The notes under the pieces are model-generated. The model saw only the letters and a program-made list of their open reading frames with translations, had not been told where the DNA came from and ran no database searches. From positions 124,001 to 188,000 of the forward strand of contig NZ_JBHSYO010000007.1 in assembly GCF_042662685.1 (NCBI RefSeq): a stretch of 64,000 bases of DNA. Direction: 5' to 3'. Shown here one piece after another: positions 36,380-46,008 of this stretch (position 1 is its first letter; every line of letters begins with the position of its first letter). The position numbers were made by a program, and so were the translations under genes. This stretch comes from Pseudobowmanella zhangzhouensis (lineage in GTDB: Bacteria; Pseudomonadota; Gammaproteobacteria; Enterobacterales; Alteromonadaceae).

Positions 36380-39300
36380 ATGGCCTTCAACAAGAGAATG
36401 AAAACAAAAACGAGCGGTAAAGCGAGGAAGTTAAGCTCGCTTTCTGCTTTGACGCTGGCAGGACTTCTAGTCGGAACGAATGCATGGGCCCAACAAGTAG
36501 GTGAGATTGTAGGTAAGGTGATGGGTAATGACGGCTCACCACTTGCCGGCGTGTCTATCGAGGTTAAAGGTGATGTATTGCCAAAAGCCCGCACCGTGAC
36601 ATCTAAATCAAACGGTAACTACCGATTACAATTATTACCGCCGGGTAACTATGAAGTAACGTTTACCTCGCCTAGTGGTGAAAAGAGAACTATCAGTATT
36701 GCTGTTCTGCTGGACCAAAAAACGCCACTTAACATTCAATTAGGCTCTGCTGAAACTGAAAAAGTCGTGGTATATGGTCAGGCTTTGACCACATCTACTA
36801 ACTCAGCACTGGGTAACTCTCTTAGTGCCGATAAGTTAGCTGCATTGCCAACCGCGGTTGAATATAGCTCGTTGATTCGCTTAATGCCGGGGGTTCAGGT
36901 TACGTCTGATAGTGTTCGTGGGCCAAGTGCTGGTGCCAGTGGTCAGGATAATGGTTACAAATTTGATGGTGCAAACCTGTCTGTGCCATTGTTTGGTATT
37001 TTGGCTTCTTCCCCATCTACTCACGATGTTGCCCATGTTTCCGTTGAGCGTGGTGGCGCCAGAGCCGTTGGTTTCAACCGAAATGCCGGTGTGACTCTGA
37101 ATACCGAAAGTAAATCAGGTACCGATGAGTTTAAAGGTGATGTGACGTATCGCCTGCAAAAAGGCTCATGGCAAGCAGACGATGAAGATGGCCTGAGTAC
37201 CGAAGATGACATTGCTTACATTACAGTAGGCGCCGGTGGTCCACTGATTGAAGATCAGCTGTATTTCTACGGTTCGTACTACACGCGCAATGACTCTAAA
37301 GAAAGCGGTACAAACGCGCGCGGCTCGGTACCTGACATTACTAACGAACGTGAAGAATATTTCGGTAAGTTTACCTGGACGCCAACCGAAGACATCCTGA
37401 TAAACGCAAGCTATCGTAATTCAGAAGTTACCACCACTAACCAGGGTATCTTCGAAAACAATACGGTTTCTACCGCATACGACGGCGTTAACGATTTTAA
37501 AGTACTGGTATTTGATGGGTCGTGGATCATTAATGACAGTACGACTTTGAACGTTTCTTATGCCGATACCAAGCAGTCTACGGGCTCGTTCCCGATTACC
37601 AATTTAGGGTTTAGCGGTCAGTCTGGTGGAACCTTGAACGTAGCAGACTTGGCATCCCAGGGTTACTTTGTTGTGCCGTCTCTTGAAACCAGAACAGGTG
37701 CTGATGCTACCGAACAAGCACTGATCGACGCTTACAATGCCGGTGCGGCGCCGCTTATTGCAGCCTATGGTATCAATGGTGAAGCGCTGGGTGCAGTTGG
37801 TGCTAATTCGACAATCAACGACAACGCCTATTTAAGCAATAACTTTGAAATCTCGCTGAATCACGTCATTGAAACTGACAACATGACCCATGAACTGTAT
37901 TTTGGCTTTCAGGCTGAAGAAGGTTCAGAAGAGCTTTATCGTATCTCCAATGGTTGGGGAACGATTTCTTATTGGGGCGGCATAGATCAGGACGCGGGTG
38001 GTATTGTTGCACCGGGCACTGAATCTGCGCCTGTTGGCACGGTTTATCGAGCGACGGTTCAAACGCGCGGCTTCAGCGCTGGCGGTCTGACTGGCCCACT
38101 GGTGTCAAAGTCGAAGTCAAAAAATATTGCGTTTAACGATACGATTTATTGGCAAGACTGGATTTTTGATCTTGGCTTCTTAATCAGTCAAGACGAGATT
38201 ATTGGCCAGGGCTTACGCAAAGCCGACACCAGCTCTGGTTGGGAAGAGGCGCGCGGTGAATCCTATGTGATGAAAAAAGTGGGCTTCGGTGAGACATTCC
38301 AGCCTCGCTTAACCGCTACCTGGGAATACAGCGAAAATGCGTCTGCGTTTGCAAGCTTTGCAAGATATAACCCAGCGGTAAGTTCACTTGCTCGCGCAGC
38401 CTCGTGGGATCGTAATACCGGTGGTAGTACTACCTGGGTTTATTTTGATGAAAGCGGCAACTATCTTGATTCCGAAACCAACATTTCTTCTACTGGTAAG
38501 CTGTTTGCAGATGACCTGAATCCAAGAACCATTCAGGAGATTATGGTTGGTCACCAAATGGCGCTGGACGAATCATGGACCATTCGTAACCACCTACGCT
38601 ATCGTCGTAGCTGGAATTATTGGGAAGATACCAACAACGACTCTCGCATCGTTTATGATGCAGACTACTATCAGGGCGCGTATGCCGGGTTTGCAGATTT
38701 ATATCCTGACCTGGTTGCTGCAGCCAATGCGGGAGCGTTTGACTCACCCGATCCAAAAGAGCTGTACATTCCGCTTAACAACTTGGTTGGCCAGCGTACC
38801 TATGTTATCGCGCAGATGGATGGTGCCTTCACTAAGTATCTGGAAGCAAGTCTGGAAGTTGACTACAAATCTGATAAGTTCTTCTCAACGACCTCATTGG
38901 TATGGAGTCATTACTACGGTAACTTCGACCAGGACAACTCCACACGTTTCAATAATGACCAAGGGACATTCATTGGTTCGTCGAACATTGGAGACTCCTC
39001 TTACGGCCAATTGTGGGGTAGCTTAACTTCAGGCGATCTGCGCGCAGACCGCACCTGGCAGTTAAAGAGCTTCGGTGCTTACGAGCTGCCATGGAATGCA
39101 TCATTGGGTTATCTGGCGTACTACCAATCTGGTCACACCTGGGAGCATCAGTGGGCGAGTACCCAGTATCTGGAGCCTCGTGGTAGCCGCAGAACACCAA
39201 GCCATATGCAATTGGACTTGAACTACACCCAAAACATCGATATTTCAGAGGGTTATGCTTTGAAACTGCGTTTGGACGTATTCAACGTATTTGATAAGCA

Positions 39301-39406
39301 AACAGGTTACAACCCTGAGCCACGCTATAACAGTTCGGCTTTGGGTGAATACCGTAGCCATGAAAATCCGCGTCGCGTTCAAGCGACCGTATCGTTCAGC
39401 TTCTAA
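36380..39406 (+). CDS. TonB-dependent receptor with carboxypeptidase-like regulatory domain
   Basis: A 1008-residue outer-membrane receptor. A long signal peptide ends at AWAQ (about residue 38), then a CarboxypepD-like beta-sandwich (residues ~42-120), a plug domain with an asparagine/glycine-rich YKFDGANLS segment in place of the usual energy-linked motif, and a large barrel with a C-terminal VSFSF. This Oar-like architecture is typical of polymer- or peptide-binding receptors in Alteromonadales. The ATG is preceded by CGGAG. Monocistronic with its own terminator. Ligand unknown. Confidence 0.9.
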   Translation: MAFNKRMKTKTSGKARKLSSLSALTLAGLLVGTNAWAQQVGEIVGKVMGNDGSPLAGVSIEVKGDVLPKARTVTSKSNGNYRLQLLPPGNYEVTFTSPSGEKRTISIAVLLDQKTPLNIQLGSAETEKVVVYGQALTTSTNSALGNSLSADKLAALPTAVEYSSLIRLMPGVQVTSDSVRGPSAGASGQDNGYKFDGANLSVPLFGILASSPSTHDVAHVSVERGGARAVGFNRNAGVTLNTESKSGTDEFKGDVTYRLQKGSWQADDEDGLSTEDDIAYITVGAGGPLIEDQLYFYGSYYTRNDSKESGTNARGSVPDITNEREEYFGKFTWTPTEDILINASYRNSEVTTTNQGIFENNTVSTAYDGVNDFKVLVFDGSWIINDSTTLNVSYADTKQSTGSFPITNLGFSGQSGGTLNVADLASQGYFVVPSLETRTGADATEQALIDAYNAGAAPLIAAYGINGEALGAVGANSTINDNAYLSNNFEISLNHVIETDNMTHELYFGFQAEEGSEELYRISNGWGTISYWGGIDQDAGGIVAPGTESAPVGTVYRATVQTRGFSAGGLTGPLVSKSKSKNIAFNDTIYWQDWIFDLGFLISQDEIIGQGLRKADTSSGWEEARGESYVMKKVGFGETFQPRLTATWEYSENASAFASFARYNPAVSSLARAASWDRNTGGSTTWVYFDESGNYLDSETNISSTGKLFADDLNPRTIQEIMVGHQMALDESWTIRNHLRYRRSWNYWEDTNNDSRIVYDADYYQGAYAGFADLYPDLVAAANAGAFDSPDPKELYIPLNNLVGQRTYVIAQMDGAFTKYLEASLEVDYKSDKFFSTTSLVWSHYYGNFDQDNSTRFNNDQGTFIGSSNIGDSSYGQLWGSLTSGDLRADRTWQLKSFGAYELPWNASLGYLAYYQSGHTWEHQWASTQYLEPRGSRRTPSHMQLDLNYTQNIDISEGYALKLRLDVFNVFDKQTGYNPEPRYNSSALGEYRSHENPRRVQATVSFSF

Positions 39407-39427
39407 AGACTGAAAGTAACTGATAAG

Positions 39428-39451
39428 GGCCCCGCACTGCGGGGCCTTTTT
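39428..39451 (+). terminator. Rho-independent terminator after the second TonB receptor
   Basis: Perfect 8-bp GC stem GGCCCCGC (39428-39435) with GCGGGGCC (39439-39446), followed by five T residues. Confidence 0.9.
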
Positions 39452-39596
39452 ATGTCTGCTTAACTGCAACTGTTACAGAGCTAGCGACCTATCCTTCAAG
39501 GTTAGCTGTCATGGCAGTGGGTTATCCTCTGAGTTTAACGCTATGGCTTTGGTGAGGATTCTGTGGCAGTGGTGCGCGCCACTTTGCGAATTGGCC

Positions 39597-40367
39597 TTAA
39601 TAATTGTTTTTAACCGCGTAACTGTCCAGCACGGCTTGCCATCGTTGCCGGAAATCTTCTGATTGCAGTCTTGTATCGATATATTCAGCGAGTTCTTTGT
39701 TTTCTGGCATGATAAGGATGCGGCGGGCAAAGCTGTCATGAGGTTTGGTTGACACATGCAGTAAGTTAAATTCGGGATGCTCGTGTGTTCGCAGGTAATC
39801 AAAGGTGGAGCGGCTGACAATGCCAATGTCGGCTCGTTCGCGCAAAATTAGTTGCAATACCTCGTGCTCACCTATTGTGTCTATGCGCTGCATATTGTTG
39901 TTGCGAACTAAACTCTCCACATGGTGGTAGTAGAACCCGCGAACACCCGCCAATATGTGCCCTTGGAGTGATTCGTCATCTACGTATTCGAAATGGTTTT
40001 TCGGTAGAGAAATAAATTCATCACGATCATGGAAAAAGGCTGGTGACCAGTGGTATTTGTTTTCGTTTAGATCGCCAAACCATGTTGGATTAACACCAAT
40101 AATAATCCCGTCCAGCTTTTTACTTTCCAACATACGCTCTATCCGTTTGCGCGGTACAAACACGGTATAAAATTCAATTTTTCCCGGTGTGGATAACACC
40201 GTAGACAGATCAAAATACAGGCCTTTTTCAGCAGTGATATCAAGAATGAAAGGAGGTTTAAGATGATATGCATAAGCAGGTACAAGTTGCACAGATTGCG
40301 ACCGCACGACAGACGCACTCGCTAATGTGAGAAAAAGTATTAATACGCTTGGTAACGTTAGTCGCAT
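39597..40367 (-). CDS. Periplasmic solute-binding-like protein (SBP_bac_3 fold)
   Basis: A 256-residue exported protein: signal peptide of ~22 residues, then an amino-acid-type extracellular solute-binding fold with a two-lobe pattern (LDGIIIGVNPTWFGD, GVRGFYYHH, ADIGIVSRSTFDYL). No ABC permease or ATPase gene is adjacent, so it may act as a receptor or orphan binding protein rather than a transporter component. It is flanked by convergent and divergent genes; the downstream 39452-39596 has no gene. Confidence 0.75.
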   Translation of the reverse strand: MRLTLPSVLILFLTLASASVVRSQSVQLVPAYAYHLKPPFILDITAEKGLYFDLSTVLSTPGKIEFYTVFVPRKRIERMLESKKLDGIIIGVNPTWFGDLNENKYHWSPAFFHDRDEFISLPKNHFEYVDDESLQGHILAGVRGFYYHHVESLVRNNNMQRIDTIGEHEVLQLILRERADIGIVSRSTFDYLRTHEHPEFNLLHVSTKPHDSFARRILIMPENKELAEYIDTRLQSEDFRQRWQAVLDSYAVKNNY

Positions 40368-40549
40368 AGTTGCTATTCACATTGTTGTTTCATTTACAGC
40401 CTAGCACAGGGATTGCCGCACTCACGAGATGCCAATTGATATTGACTGATAATCCAGCGTGCAGTCTTAAAATCTCCGAATTGCTTGTAATCCTTTTCCA
40501 AAACCTTCTTAATAATCAATGAATTAAATAATTGGAAAGGAAAGAAGGC

Positions 40550-42136
40550 GTGAGATCCTCCTTTTTATTGAGCAAGGTGATGCTGATCATTGCCATAGTG
40601 AGCGGTGGAATGGCATCTGCCGCTGCGCAGCAGGAAAACAACAAGGATCCAGAAAGGCTAGCTCAACGCGCTCAGCAAGCGTTGCAACAGGGGGATCAAA
40701 TCAACGCCCAGCGCCTTTACCAGAATGCACTCGATCTGGCGGAAGGCAATGTCTGCCAGTGGTGCAATGGGGTAAGACAAGGCCTGACTGTTATGCTGGC
40801 GAATCACCTGTTTGAGGCGATGAATTCTCATCACTATTCCCAGATCCGTGCATTTACCGCCGCCACACTCGCCGAGCCCACGCTGCAAAGGATTGGCTTG
40901 GAGATGTATGCTGGTTATCTGGCGGCAGAAAGTCACTTTCACGGTAGCTTTGATTTATTGTCTGCCAGTGTCCTGGAGGTGAATGAGGGGGTTGTCGCGG
41001 CGGAGGTGTACGTTCAATCTGCAAATACGCAAATGCCCTATCGTATTGAACTTTCGTATACCGACTCGTTTCCACAAAAAATTACCCGTATTCGCATCCG
41101 CGCCCACACGGATGACAGTCAGTTCAAGGTTAAACCCACAGTAACCGAGGCGATGGCGCAATTAGCTGCCTATGTCGATTTTCTTGCAGCCAATGATGTG
41201 TTCTCCGGCTCAGTATTGATTGCACAAGGCGATGAGGTTTTGCTGCGAAAGGCTGTAGGCATGGCATCCAAGCGTTTTAATGTGCCGGTTAATCTGGATA
41301 CCCGTTTCAATCTGGGTTCGATGAATAAGATGTTCACCAGTGTGGCGATTTTACAACTGGTGGAATCCTGCAAGCTCAAACTAACGGATAAACTCATCGA
41401 TATATTGCCGCTTAAGCGTCAGGACACCTTGCTGGCTCAGGTGGAAATTCAGCATTTGTTATCACATACCTCTGGCGTTGGAGCGCTTAATTGCCCGGTT
41501 GGCGACGACTCAGTCAGCGCAGATAAATCGTTGTGCCTTAATTCATTGGCTGACATTGAGCTCAATTTCACCCCTGGCACGCAATACCGCTACAGCAATG
41601 AGGGAATGTATATTCTTGGTCTGGTGCTGGAGCAGTTGACGGGCCAGTCTTACTATCAGGTGGTAAGGGATAATGTCTTTGCGAAAGCCGGTATGAACCT
41701 GACTGAGAGTCTGGATCTGCAGTTTCCGGTAGAAAATGCCGCAATTGGTTATTCATTTGATGGATTACATGATCAGTGGCGCAATAATCTGTTTATTCAT
41801 GATAAAAAAGGCGGGCCCGCCGGTGGCGGATACTCTACCGTGTCAGATCTTTTCCGCTTTTCCAGGGCCCTGCAGCAGTATCAATTATTGGGTAAGTCAT
41901 TAACGCAATTGGCGATGACGCCTAAAACGGAATTTGGCGCGCAAAATTATGGTTTCGGCTTTATCGTATGGGATCGCAAGGGCAAACCTGTCGTCGGGCA
42001 TAACGGCTCATTCCCTGGCGTCAGTAGTCAGATGGAGATGTATCAGGATACGGAATACACATTGATTGTGCTGTCTAACCACAGTTTCGGTGCCGATCCT
42101 GTATTGGCTAAGGCCAGGCAACTGCTTGGTTTATAA
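40550..42136 (+). CDS. Exported serine hydrolase, class C beta-lactamase family
   Basis: A 528-residue exported hydrolase. Start at GTG 40550 after AAGGA; a TTG at 40532 is less likely. After the signal peptide (to about AAAQ) there is a ~170-residue N-terminal segment of unknown fold, then a beta-lactamase/transpeptidase-like domain with SMNK (catalytic Ser and Lys), YSN and HNG motifs in the right order. These serine hydrolases include esterases and D-amino peptidases; true beta-lactamase activity is not implied. Cytoplasmic transport context absent. Terminator follows. Confidence 0.85.
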   Translation: MRSSFLLSKVMLIIAIVSGGMASAAAQQENNKDPERLAQRAQQALQQGDQINAQRLYQNALDLAEGNVCQWCNGVRQGLTVMLANHLFEAMNSHHYSQIRAFTAATLAEPTLQRIGLEMYAGYLAAESHFHGSFDLLSASVLEVNEGVVAAEVYVQSANTQMPYRIELSYTDSFPQKITRIRIRAHTDDSQFKVKPTVTEAMAQLAAYVDFLAANDVFSGSVLIAQGDEVLLRKAVGMASKRFNVPVNLDTRFNLGSMNKMFTSVAILQLVESCKLKLTDKLIDILPLKRQDTLLAQVEIQHLLSHTSGVGALNCPVGDDSVSADKSLCLNSLADIELNFTPGTQYRYSNEGMYILGLVLEQLTGQSYYQVVRDNVFAKAGMNLTESLDLQFPVENAAIGYSFDGLHDQWRNNLFIHDKKGGPAGGGYSTVSDLFRFSRALQQYQLLGKSLTQLAMTPKTEFGAQNYGFGFIVWDRKGKPVVGHNGSFPGVSSQMEMYQDTEYTLIVLSNHSFGADPVLAKARQLLGL

Positions 42137-42189
42137 CGAGAATCAGATGCCGCGCCAGCGTTTGTCAGCAACTGAAAAGGTTAAAAATA

Positions 42190-42215
42190 AAAAGCAGGCT
42201 GAAGCCTGCTTTTTT
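42190..42215. terminator. Bidirectional rho-independent terminator
   Basis: Perfect stem AAAAGCAGGC (42190-42199) with GCCTGCTTTT (42204-42213) and TGAA loop, followed by T residues. Lies between the convergent serine hydrolase and DJ-1/PfpI genes. Confidence 0.85.
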
Positions 42216-42236
42216 AATCACATAATTTAATGGTGG

Positions 42237-42911
42237 CTAGCGCAGCTTAGCTAACAAGTCTTTCGCGACGGCTTCAGAAGATCCGGGATTCTGGCCGGTT
42301 ATGACCAAGCCATCCACAATCGACAGGGAACCCCAATCGTCGGTTTTTTGATAAGTCGCACCGCGGGCTTTGAGTTCATCTTCCAGCAAGTAGGGCACAA
42401 TGTCGGTCAGACCTACGGCATCTTCCTCACTGTTACTAAAGCCGGTAACGGTTTTGCCCTTGAGCAAATGCTCGCCATTGATTTGAACGTTTAACAACAC
42501 GGCAGGCGCGTGGCATACCGCGGCGACGGGTTTCATCTGGCCGATAAAACCCTGAATCAGTTCTATAGAGTATGGGTGCGTCGCTAAATCCCATAACGGA
42601 CCATGACCGCCAGGATAGAAAATCGCATCGAAATCACTGGCGCGCACATCTTTTAGCTTGTAGGTGTTGGCTAATTTTTCCTGGGCCTGTTTATCACTTT
42701 TGAAGCGACGTGTGGCATCAGTCTGGGCGCTTTCGTCGTCGCTTTTTGGGTCAAGCGGCGGCTGACCGCCATCCGGTGAAGCCAGCGTAATCGTCGCGCC
42801 GGCGTCGTGTAATACGTAATAGGGGGCGGCAAACTCCTCGAGCCAGAACCCTGTTTTTTCACCGGTATCACCCAGCTTATCGTGTGAGGTTAGCACCATC
42901 AGTACTTTCAC
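42237..42911 (-). CDS. DJ-1/PfpI family type 1 glutamine amidotransferase-like protein
   Basis: A 224-residue flavodoxin-fold protein. The start is taken as GTG 42911 because AGGAG lies six bases ahead; a TTG at 42935 would add eight residues. The nucleophilic cysteine elbow AVCHAP and upstream Glu/His residues place it with Hsp31/YhbO-like glyoxalase III or deglycase relatives. It probably protects against reactive carbonyl compounds. It lies 61 bases after yjjG on the same strand and may share its transcript. Confidence 0.85.
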   Translation of the reverse strand: MKVLMVLTSHDKLGDTGEKTGFWLEEFAAPYYVLHDAGATITLASPDGGQPPLDPKSDDESAQTDATRRFKSDKQAQEKLANTYKLKDVRASDFDAIFYPGGHGPLWDLATHPYSIELIQGFIGQMKPVAAVCHAPAVLLNVQINGEHLLKGKTVTGFSNSEEDAVGLTDIVPYLLEDELKARGATYQKTDDWGSLSIVDGLVITGQNPGSSEAVAKDLLAKLR

Positions 42912-42972
42912 ATTACGCTCCTGTTTCTGTGACAAAGGTGACAGTGTAGTACTGATTCTTTTACTTATCGGA

Positions 42973-43665
42973 TCAACGAGTCAGGTGTGCAAGCAACTGA
43001 CTATGACAGTTCACCTGCAAATGCGGAGTGATTTCTGCCGGTGCCGAATGGCCAGCGGGATTGTACCAACAAGTGTGCATGCCGGCGTTAAGCCCACCCA
43101 ACACATCGGAATGCGGATTGTCGCCCACCATCAATACGGTGTCAGGTTTGTTGTGCTGCATCTTATGCATGGCATGCTCAAAAATACCTCTCGCGGGTTT
43201 TGCCATGCCTACCTGCTCCGAGATCACCAGTACATCAAAGTGTTCCGCCAGGCCTGTGCGCTCGAGCCGAATTTGCTGCAACCGAGTAAAGCCATTGGTG
43301 ATAATGCCAAGTTTTACCCTACCTCGCAGGCTGTTGAGTAATTCTGTGGCATAAGGCAAGGGTGTACACACATCTGCCATGGCATCGAGGAATCCATCAT
43401 TGAGCGCTTTTGCCTGAACGCCGAGTTTTGCTGCCCACGGCTCAAAACGGGTTATCTGCAGGGTTTCTGCATCAATTTCACCGTTTTGATAGGCGGTCCA
43501 TAATGGCAGGTTAGCTTGTTGATAGTCAGCAAAATCCTGTTTATTAAAGGTAACGCCAAACTGACTAAAAAGACGTTGCAAGCCGGCAAACGCATCAAAG
43601 TGGAATAAGGTTTCATCGGCATCGAATAACACCCAGTCCAGAGTGGAGACGTGAATTTCGGACAT
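42973..43665 (-). CDS. yjjG: Pyrimidine 5'-nucleotidase, HAD family (YjjG-like)
   Basis: A 230-residue HAD phosphatase. The nucleophile motif is FDADETLF (residues ~13-20), a helical cap follows, ITNGF is motif II, Lys lies in MAKPARGIF (motif III) and VGDNPHSDV is motif IV. This is the YjjG group, which dephosphorylates non-canonical pyrimidine nucleotides as house-cleaning. The start follows the upstream esterase gene by 8 bases, so the two are co-transcribed. Confidence 0.9.
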   Translation of the reverse strand: MSEIHVSTLDWVLFDADETLFHFDAFAGLQRLFSQFGVTFNKQDFADYQQANLPLWTAYQNGEIDAETLQITRFEPWAAKLGVQAKALNDGFLDAMADVCTPLPYATELLNSLRGRVKLGIITNGFTRLQQIRLERTGLAEHFDVLVISEQVGMAKPARGIFEHAMHKMQHNKPDTVLMVGDNPHSDVLGGLNAGMHTCWYNPAGHSAPAEITPHLQVNCHSQLLAHLTR

Positions 43666-43673
43666 AAAATAAC

Positions 43674-44480
43674 TTACTTTGAACTACTTAACGGGAATAG
43701 CGTACGCAGCGCATCCAGCGCTGCCGGATGATATATGGTGCCATGATTTTCATCAGGATAGGCAATGAAATCCACGCTAAGGCGCTCGTGACTATGAAGC
43801 TGGCTGGCCAGCGCCTGGGTTGATTCCAGGTTGCTCACTTTGTTGCCTGCTGCCAGATAGAGGCGTTTGGCTGGCCCCTGATACCTTGGCCATTGCTTAA
43901 TCATGGCCTGGCTTACGGCCTGATTATTCCACCATAAACTGGGATCGATGGCGATGTAAGTGTCAAACAGATCCGGTTCGAGCAGCAGGGTTTCGGTCAC
44001 AAATAGCCCGGCCAATGACTCACCCATAATGGCGGTTTCACCTGTAGTGCGGTAGCGCTGATTGATCACAGGCATTAATTCATCGCGGATAAACTGACGA
44101 AATTTTGCCGAACCACCGACAACCGGCGCGATTTCTTTGTCTTCCGCAACCTCAGTGGGGCCAGTCAGGTCCCGACGGCGCTGGGTATTTTCAATGCCCA
44201 CCAGAATATGCGGGCGCATGGTGCCATTCAGTGAACCGATTTGTACTAATCCGGCAATGTGCAGAAAGTCTTCGCCAATGCCGCCATCTGGCATATACAG
44301 CACGGGTAAATTGGGCTGTTGCTCATCTTGGTAAGCGGCTGGCAGATACACATTGATGGTTCTGCGTTCGCTCAACACCTTTGACTCTAGAGTAAAGGTG
44401 TCACCGATTTGTAGCGGTGTGACGTCTGCCTGTGCCAAGGTGCTTATGAGGAGAAGGATAAGTGTGAGCGGTCTTGTCAT
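43674..44480 (-). CDS. Exported alpha/beta hydrolase, IroE/esterase-D-like
   Basis: A 268-residue protein with signal peptide (cleaved near LAQA) and an alpha/beta hydrolase domain. The nucleophile is in GESLAG (about residue 155) and the histidine in DENHGT near the C-terminus. It resembles the putative esterase group containing the siderophore hydrolase IroE, and is probably a periplasmic ester hydrolase. No siderophore gene is nearby, so the substrate is open. First gene of a run with yjjG and the DJ-1/PfpI gene. Confidence 0.8.
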   Translation of the reverse strand: MTRPLTLILLLISTLAQADVTPLQIGDTFTLESKVLSERRTINVYLPAAYQDEQQPNLPVLYMPDGGIGEDFLHIAGLVQIGSLNGTMRPHILVGIENTQRRRDLTGPTEVAEDKEIAPVVGGSAKFRQFIRDELMPVINQRYRTTGETAIMGESLAGLFVTETLLLEPDLFDTYIAIDPSLWWNNQAVSQAMIKQWPRYQGPAKRLYLAAGNKVSNLESTQALASQLHSHERLSVDFIAYPDENHGTIYHPAALDALRTLFPLSSSK

Positions 44481-44627
44481 TTTAATAATCCCTTAGTAAC
44501 GAGGTGCCAGCCTGACATTGAAAGCGGCCAGTGTCCACTTAGCTGAATATACACTCAGATCCCGTTCAGAAAAGGTTCATGCAGATTTGCCAACACTGTG
44601 ACAAACAAAGTGAGTTGGAGAATCACC

Positions 44628-45317
44628 GTGAAACGAGCCCTTATATTACTTAGCTTAATACCTACCCTGGCGATGGCGACCACAACGGATAAGAACTGGC
44701 AGGCCACTTCAGTGCAAACTCAGGCAGGTCAGGCGCAAAGCGCCGTGTTGAAAAGCAGTCGCATCGGTCAGTCGCAGGGCAGCATGATCCAGCAACAAGG
44801 TGCGAAAAAACTCAGTGCCCGGGGGGCTGTACAGCAACATGATGTATGGGTTTATGATGCGTTTGTTTCCCTGTACCGGGATCACGATTACGATGGCTAT
44901 TACTCAGGCATTACCCTTGAATTCGATGTAGATACCTCGGCGTATCACAGTGATGTGTATGCGCGGATTTATCTGGGTGTCGATGATGAATTTTACGAAT
45001 ACTACACCACCAGTATTTTTTCCATCGATGGCGAAAGCAGTGACGACAGCCTGATAGTAGAAACTGAACTAGTGCAGGGTTTTTATCCGGACGATTATGA
45101 AGTATTGATCGAAATATATGACGCATACTCAAATGCGCTGGTGGCGGTGTACGACGGTTACGATGATGCGGATCTGGTGTACCTGCCGCTGGAAAGCAAA
45201 GACTATGACCGTCCGCAAACTTCACAGGTAACGGTCACCACTGAATACGGCGGCAGTATGGCGTGGTTATTGGGGCTATTGTTGCCGGTAATGTGGCTCA
45301 AACGTCGCAAAGGTTAA
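44628..45317 (+). CDS. Choice-of-anchor H family protein with GlyGly-CTERM tail
   Basis: A 229-residue exported protein. The start at GTG 44628 has GGAG seven bases ahead and gives a normal signal peptide (ending AMA); a GTG at 44598 would precede it unusually. The middle is Asp/Tyr-rich with the DHDYDGYYSGITLEFD motif of choice-of-anchor H proteins. It ends YGGSMAWLLGLLLPVMWLKRRKG-like: a Gly-Gly pair, a hydrophobic helix and a basic tail, the GlyGly-CTERM signal handled by rhombosortase. It is therefore probably processed at the inner membrane and displayed or released. Function unknown. Confidence 0.8.
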   Translation: MKRALILLSLIPTLAMATTTDKNWQATSVQTQAGQAQSAVLKSSRIGQSQGSMIQQQGAKKLSARGAVQQHDVWVYDAFVSLYRDHDYDGYYSGITLEFDVDTSAYHSDVYARIYLGVDDEFYEYYTTSIFSIDGESSDDSLIVETELVQGFYPDDYEVLIEIYDAYSNALVAVYDGYDDADLVYLPLESKDYDRPQTSQVTVTTEYGGSMAWLLGLLLPVMWLKRRKG

Positions 45318-45320
45318 ACA

Positions 45321-45347
45321 AAAAAGCACCCAACTGGGTGCTTTTTT
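45321..45347. terminator. Bidirectional rho-independent terminator
   Basis: Stem AAAAAGCACCC (45321-45331) with GGGTGCTTTTT (45336-45346), AACT loop, flanked by A and T runs. Confidence 0.9.
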
Positions 45348-45444
45348 ATAGGGTGGGCGTACTCATCCTTCGCCAAGAGGCGTCGTATGGCTTGGGACAA
45401 ACAGCGCCCAAAACGGTTCAGCGAATCTTGCCTGTTACAGAACA

Positions 45445-45834
45445 TTAATTCAGCCTCGCTATCAGCTCCTGCCCAATTTCACTGCCAATATGGCCATTTG
45501 CCTCAGCCCACTGTTGAATGGTGAGTCCGTCGGCTTCAGGTTTGGATAAGTCACTTTTGCTCATCTGTTTGACCATAAAGGCGCCGACATCGTTTGCGCC
45601 GTTTTCCATCGCCCAGCGGATCAGGCTTTTGCCATCACAGGCCACGCCGTCGTAGACGTCACCTAATCGGAAGCGGTATTCATCCTTGATTTTTTTCAAT
45701 TTTTTACGGATTTCACCCTTATCGTTATTTTTGACGATGGTGCATATATTTTGTAAGTCTTCGTTGATATCGGCCACAGCAGCGTGGGAGATAACTAGCG
45801 CACAGCTCAGCACAGCAGTAGATAAGATTCTCAT
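45445..45834 (-). CDS. DUF3718 domain exported protein
   Basis: A 129-residue protein. The start is taken at 45834 (MRILSTAVL) after AGAGG; the frame is open far upstream to 46212 but that extension has no coding character and overlaps the flavoprotein gene. A signal peptide ends near AVA. The mature part has two cysteines and the NDKGEIRKKLKK and SLIRWAMENGANDVG motifs that I associate with DUF3718, found in Vibrio, Shewanella and relatives. Role unknown; periplasmic. Confidence 0.75.
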   Translation of the reverse strand: MRILSTAVLSCALVISHAAVADINEDLQNICTIVKNNDKGEIRKKLKKIKDEYRFRLGDVYDGVACDGKSLIRWAMENGANDVGAFMVKQMSKSDLSKPEADGLTIQQWAEANGHIGSEIGQELIARLN

Positions 45835-46008
45835 TGCGACGCCTCTTTCGAAATGAAGTGAAACACACTCAATAAAAATAGACCCAGTTAGCAAAAACAG
45901 CGTGTCAGATTTAACAACTAAGTATGAATTTACATATCTGAACTGGCGCGGAGATTTATCCGCTTGGCTAGCGTAGAATAGCGTTGGTTCTTTTGGGTGG
46001 TGAGTATT

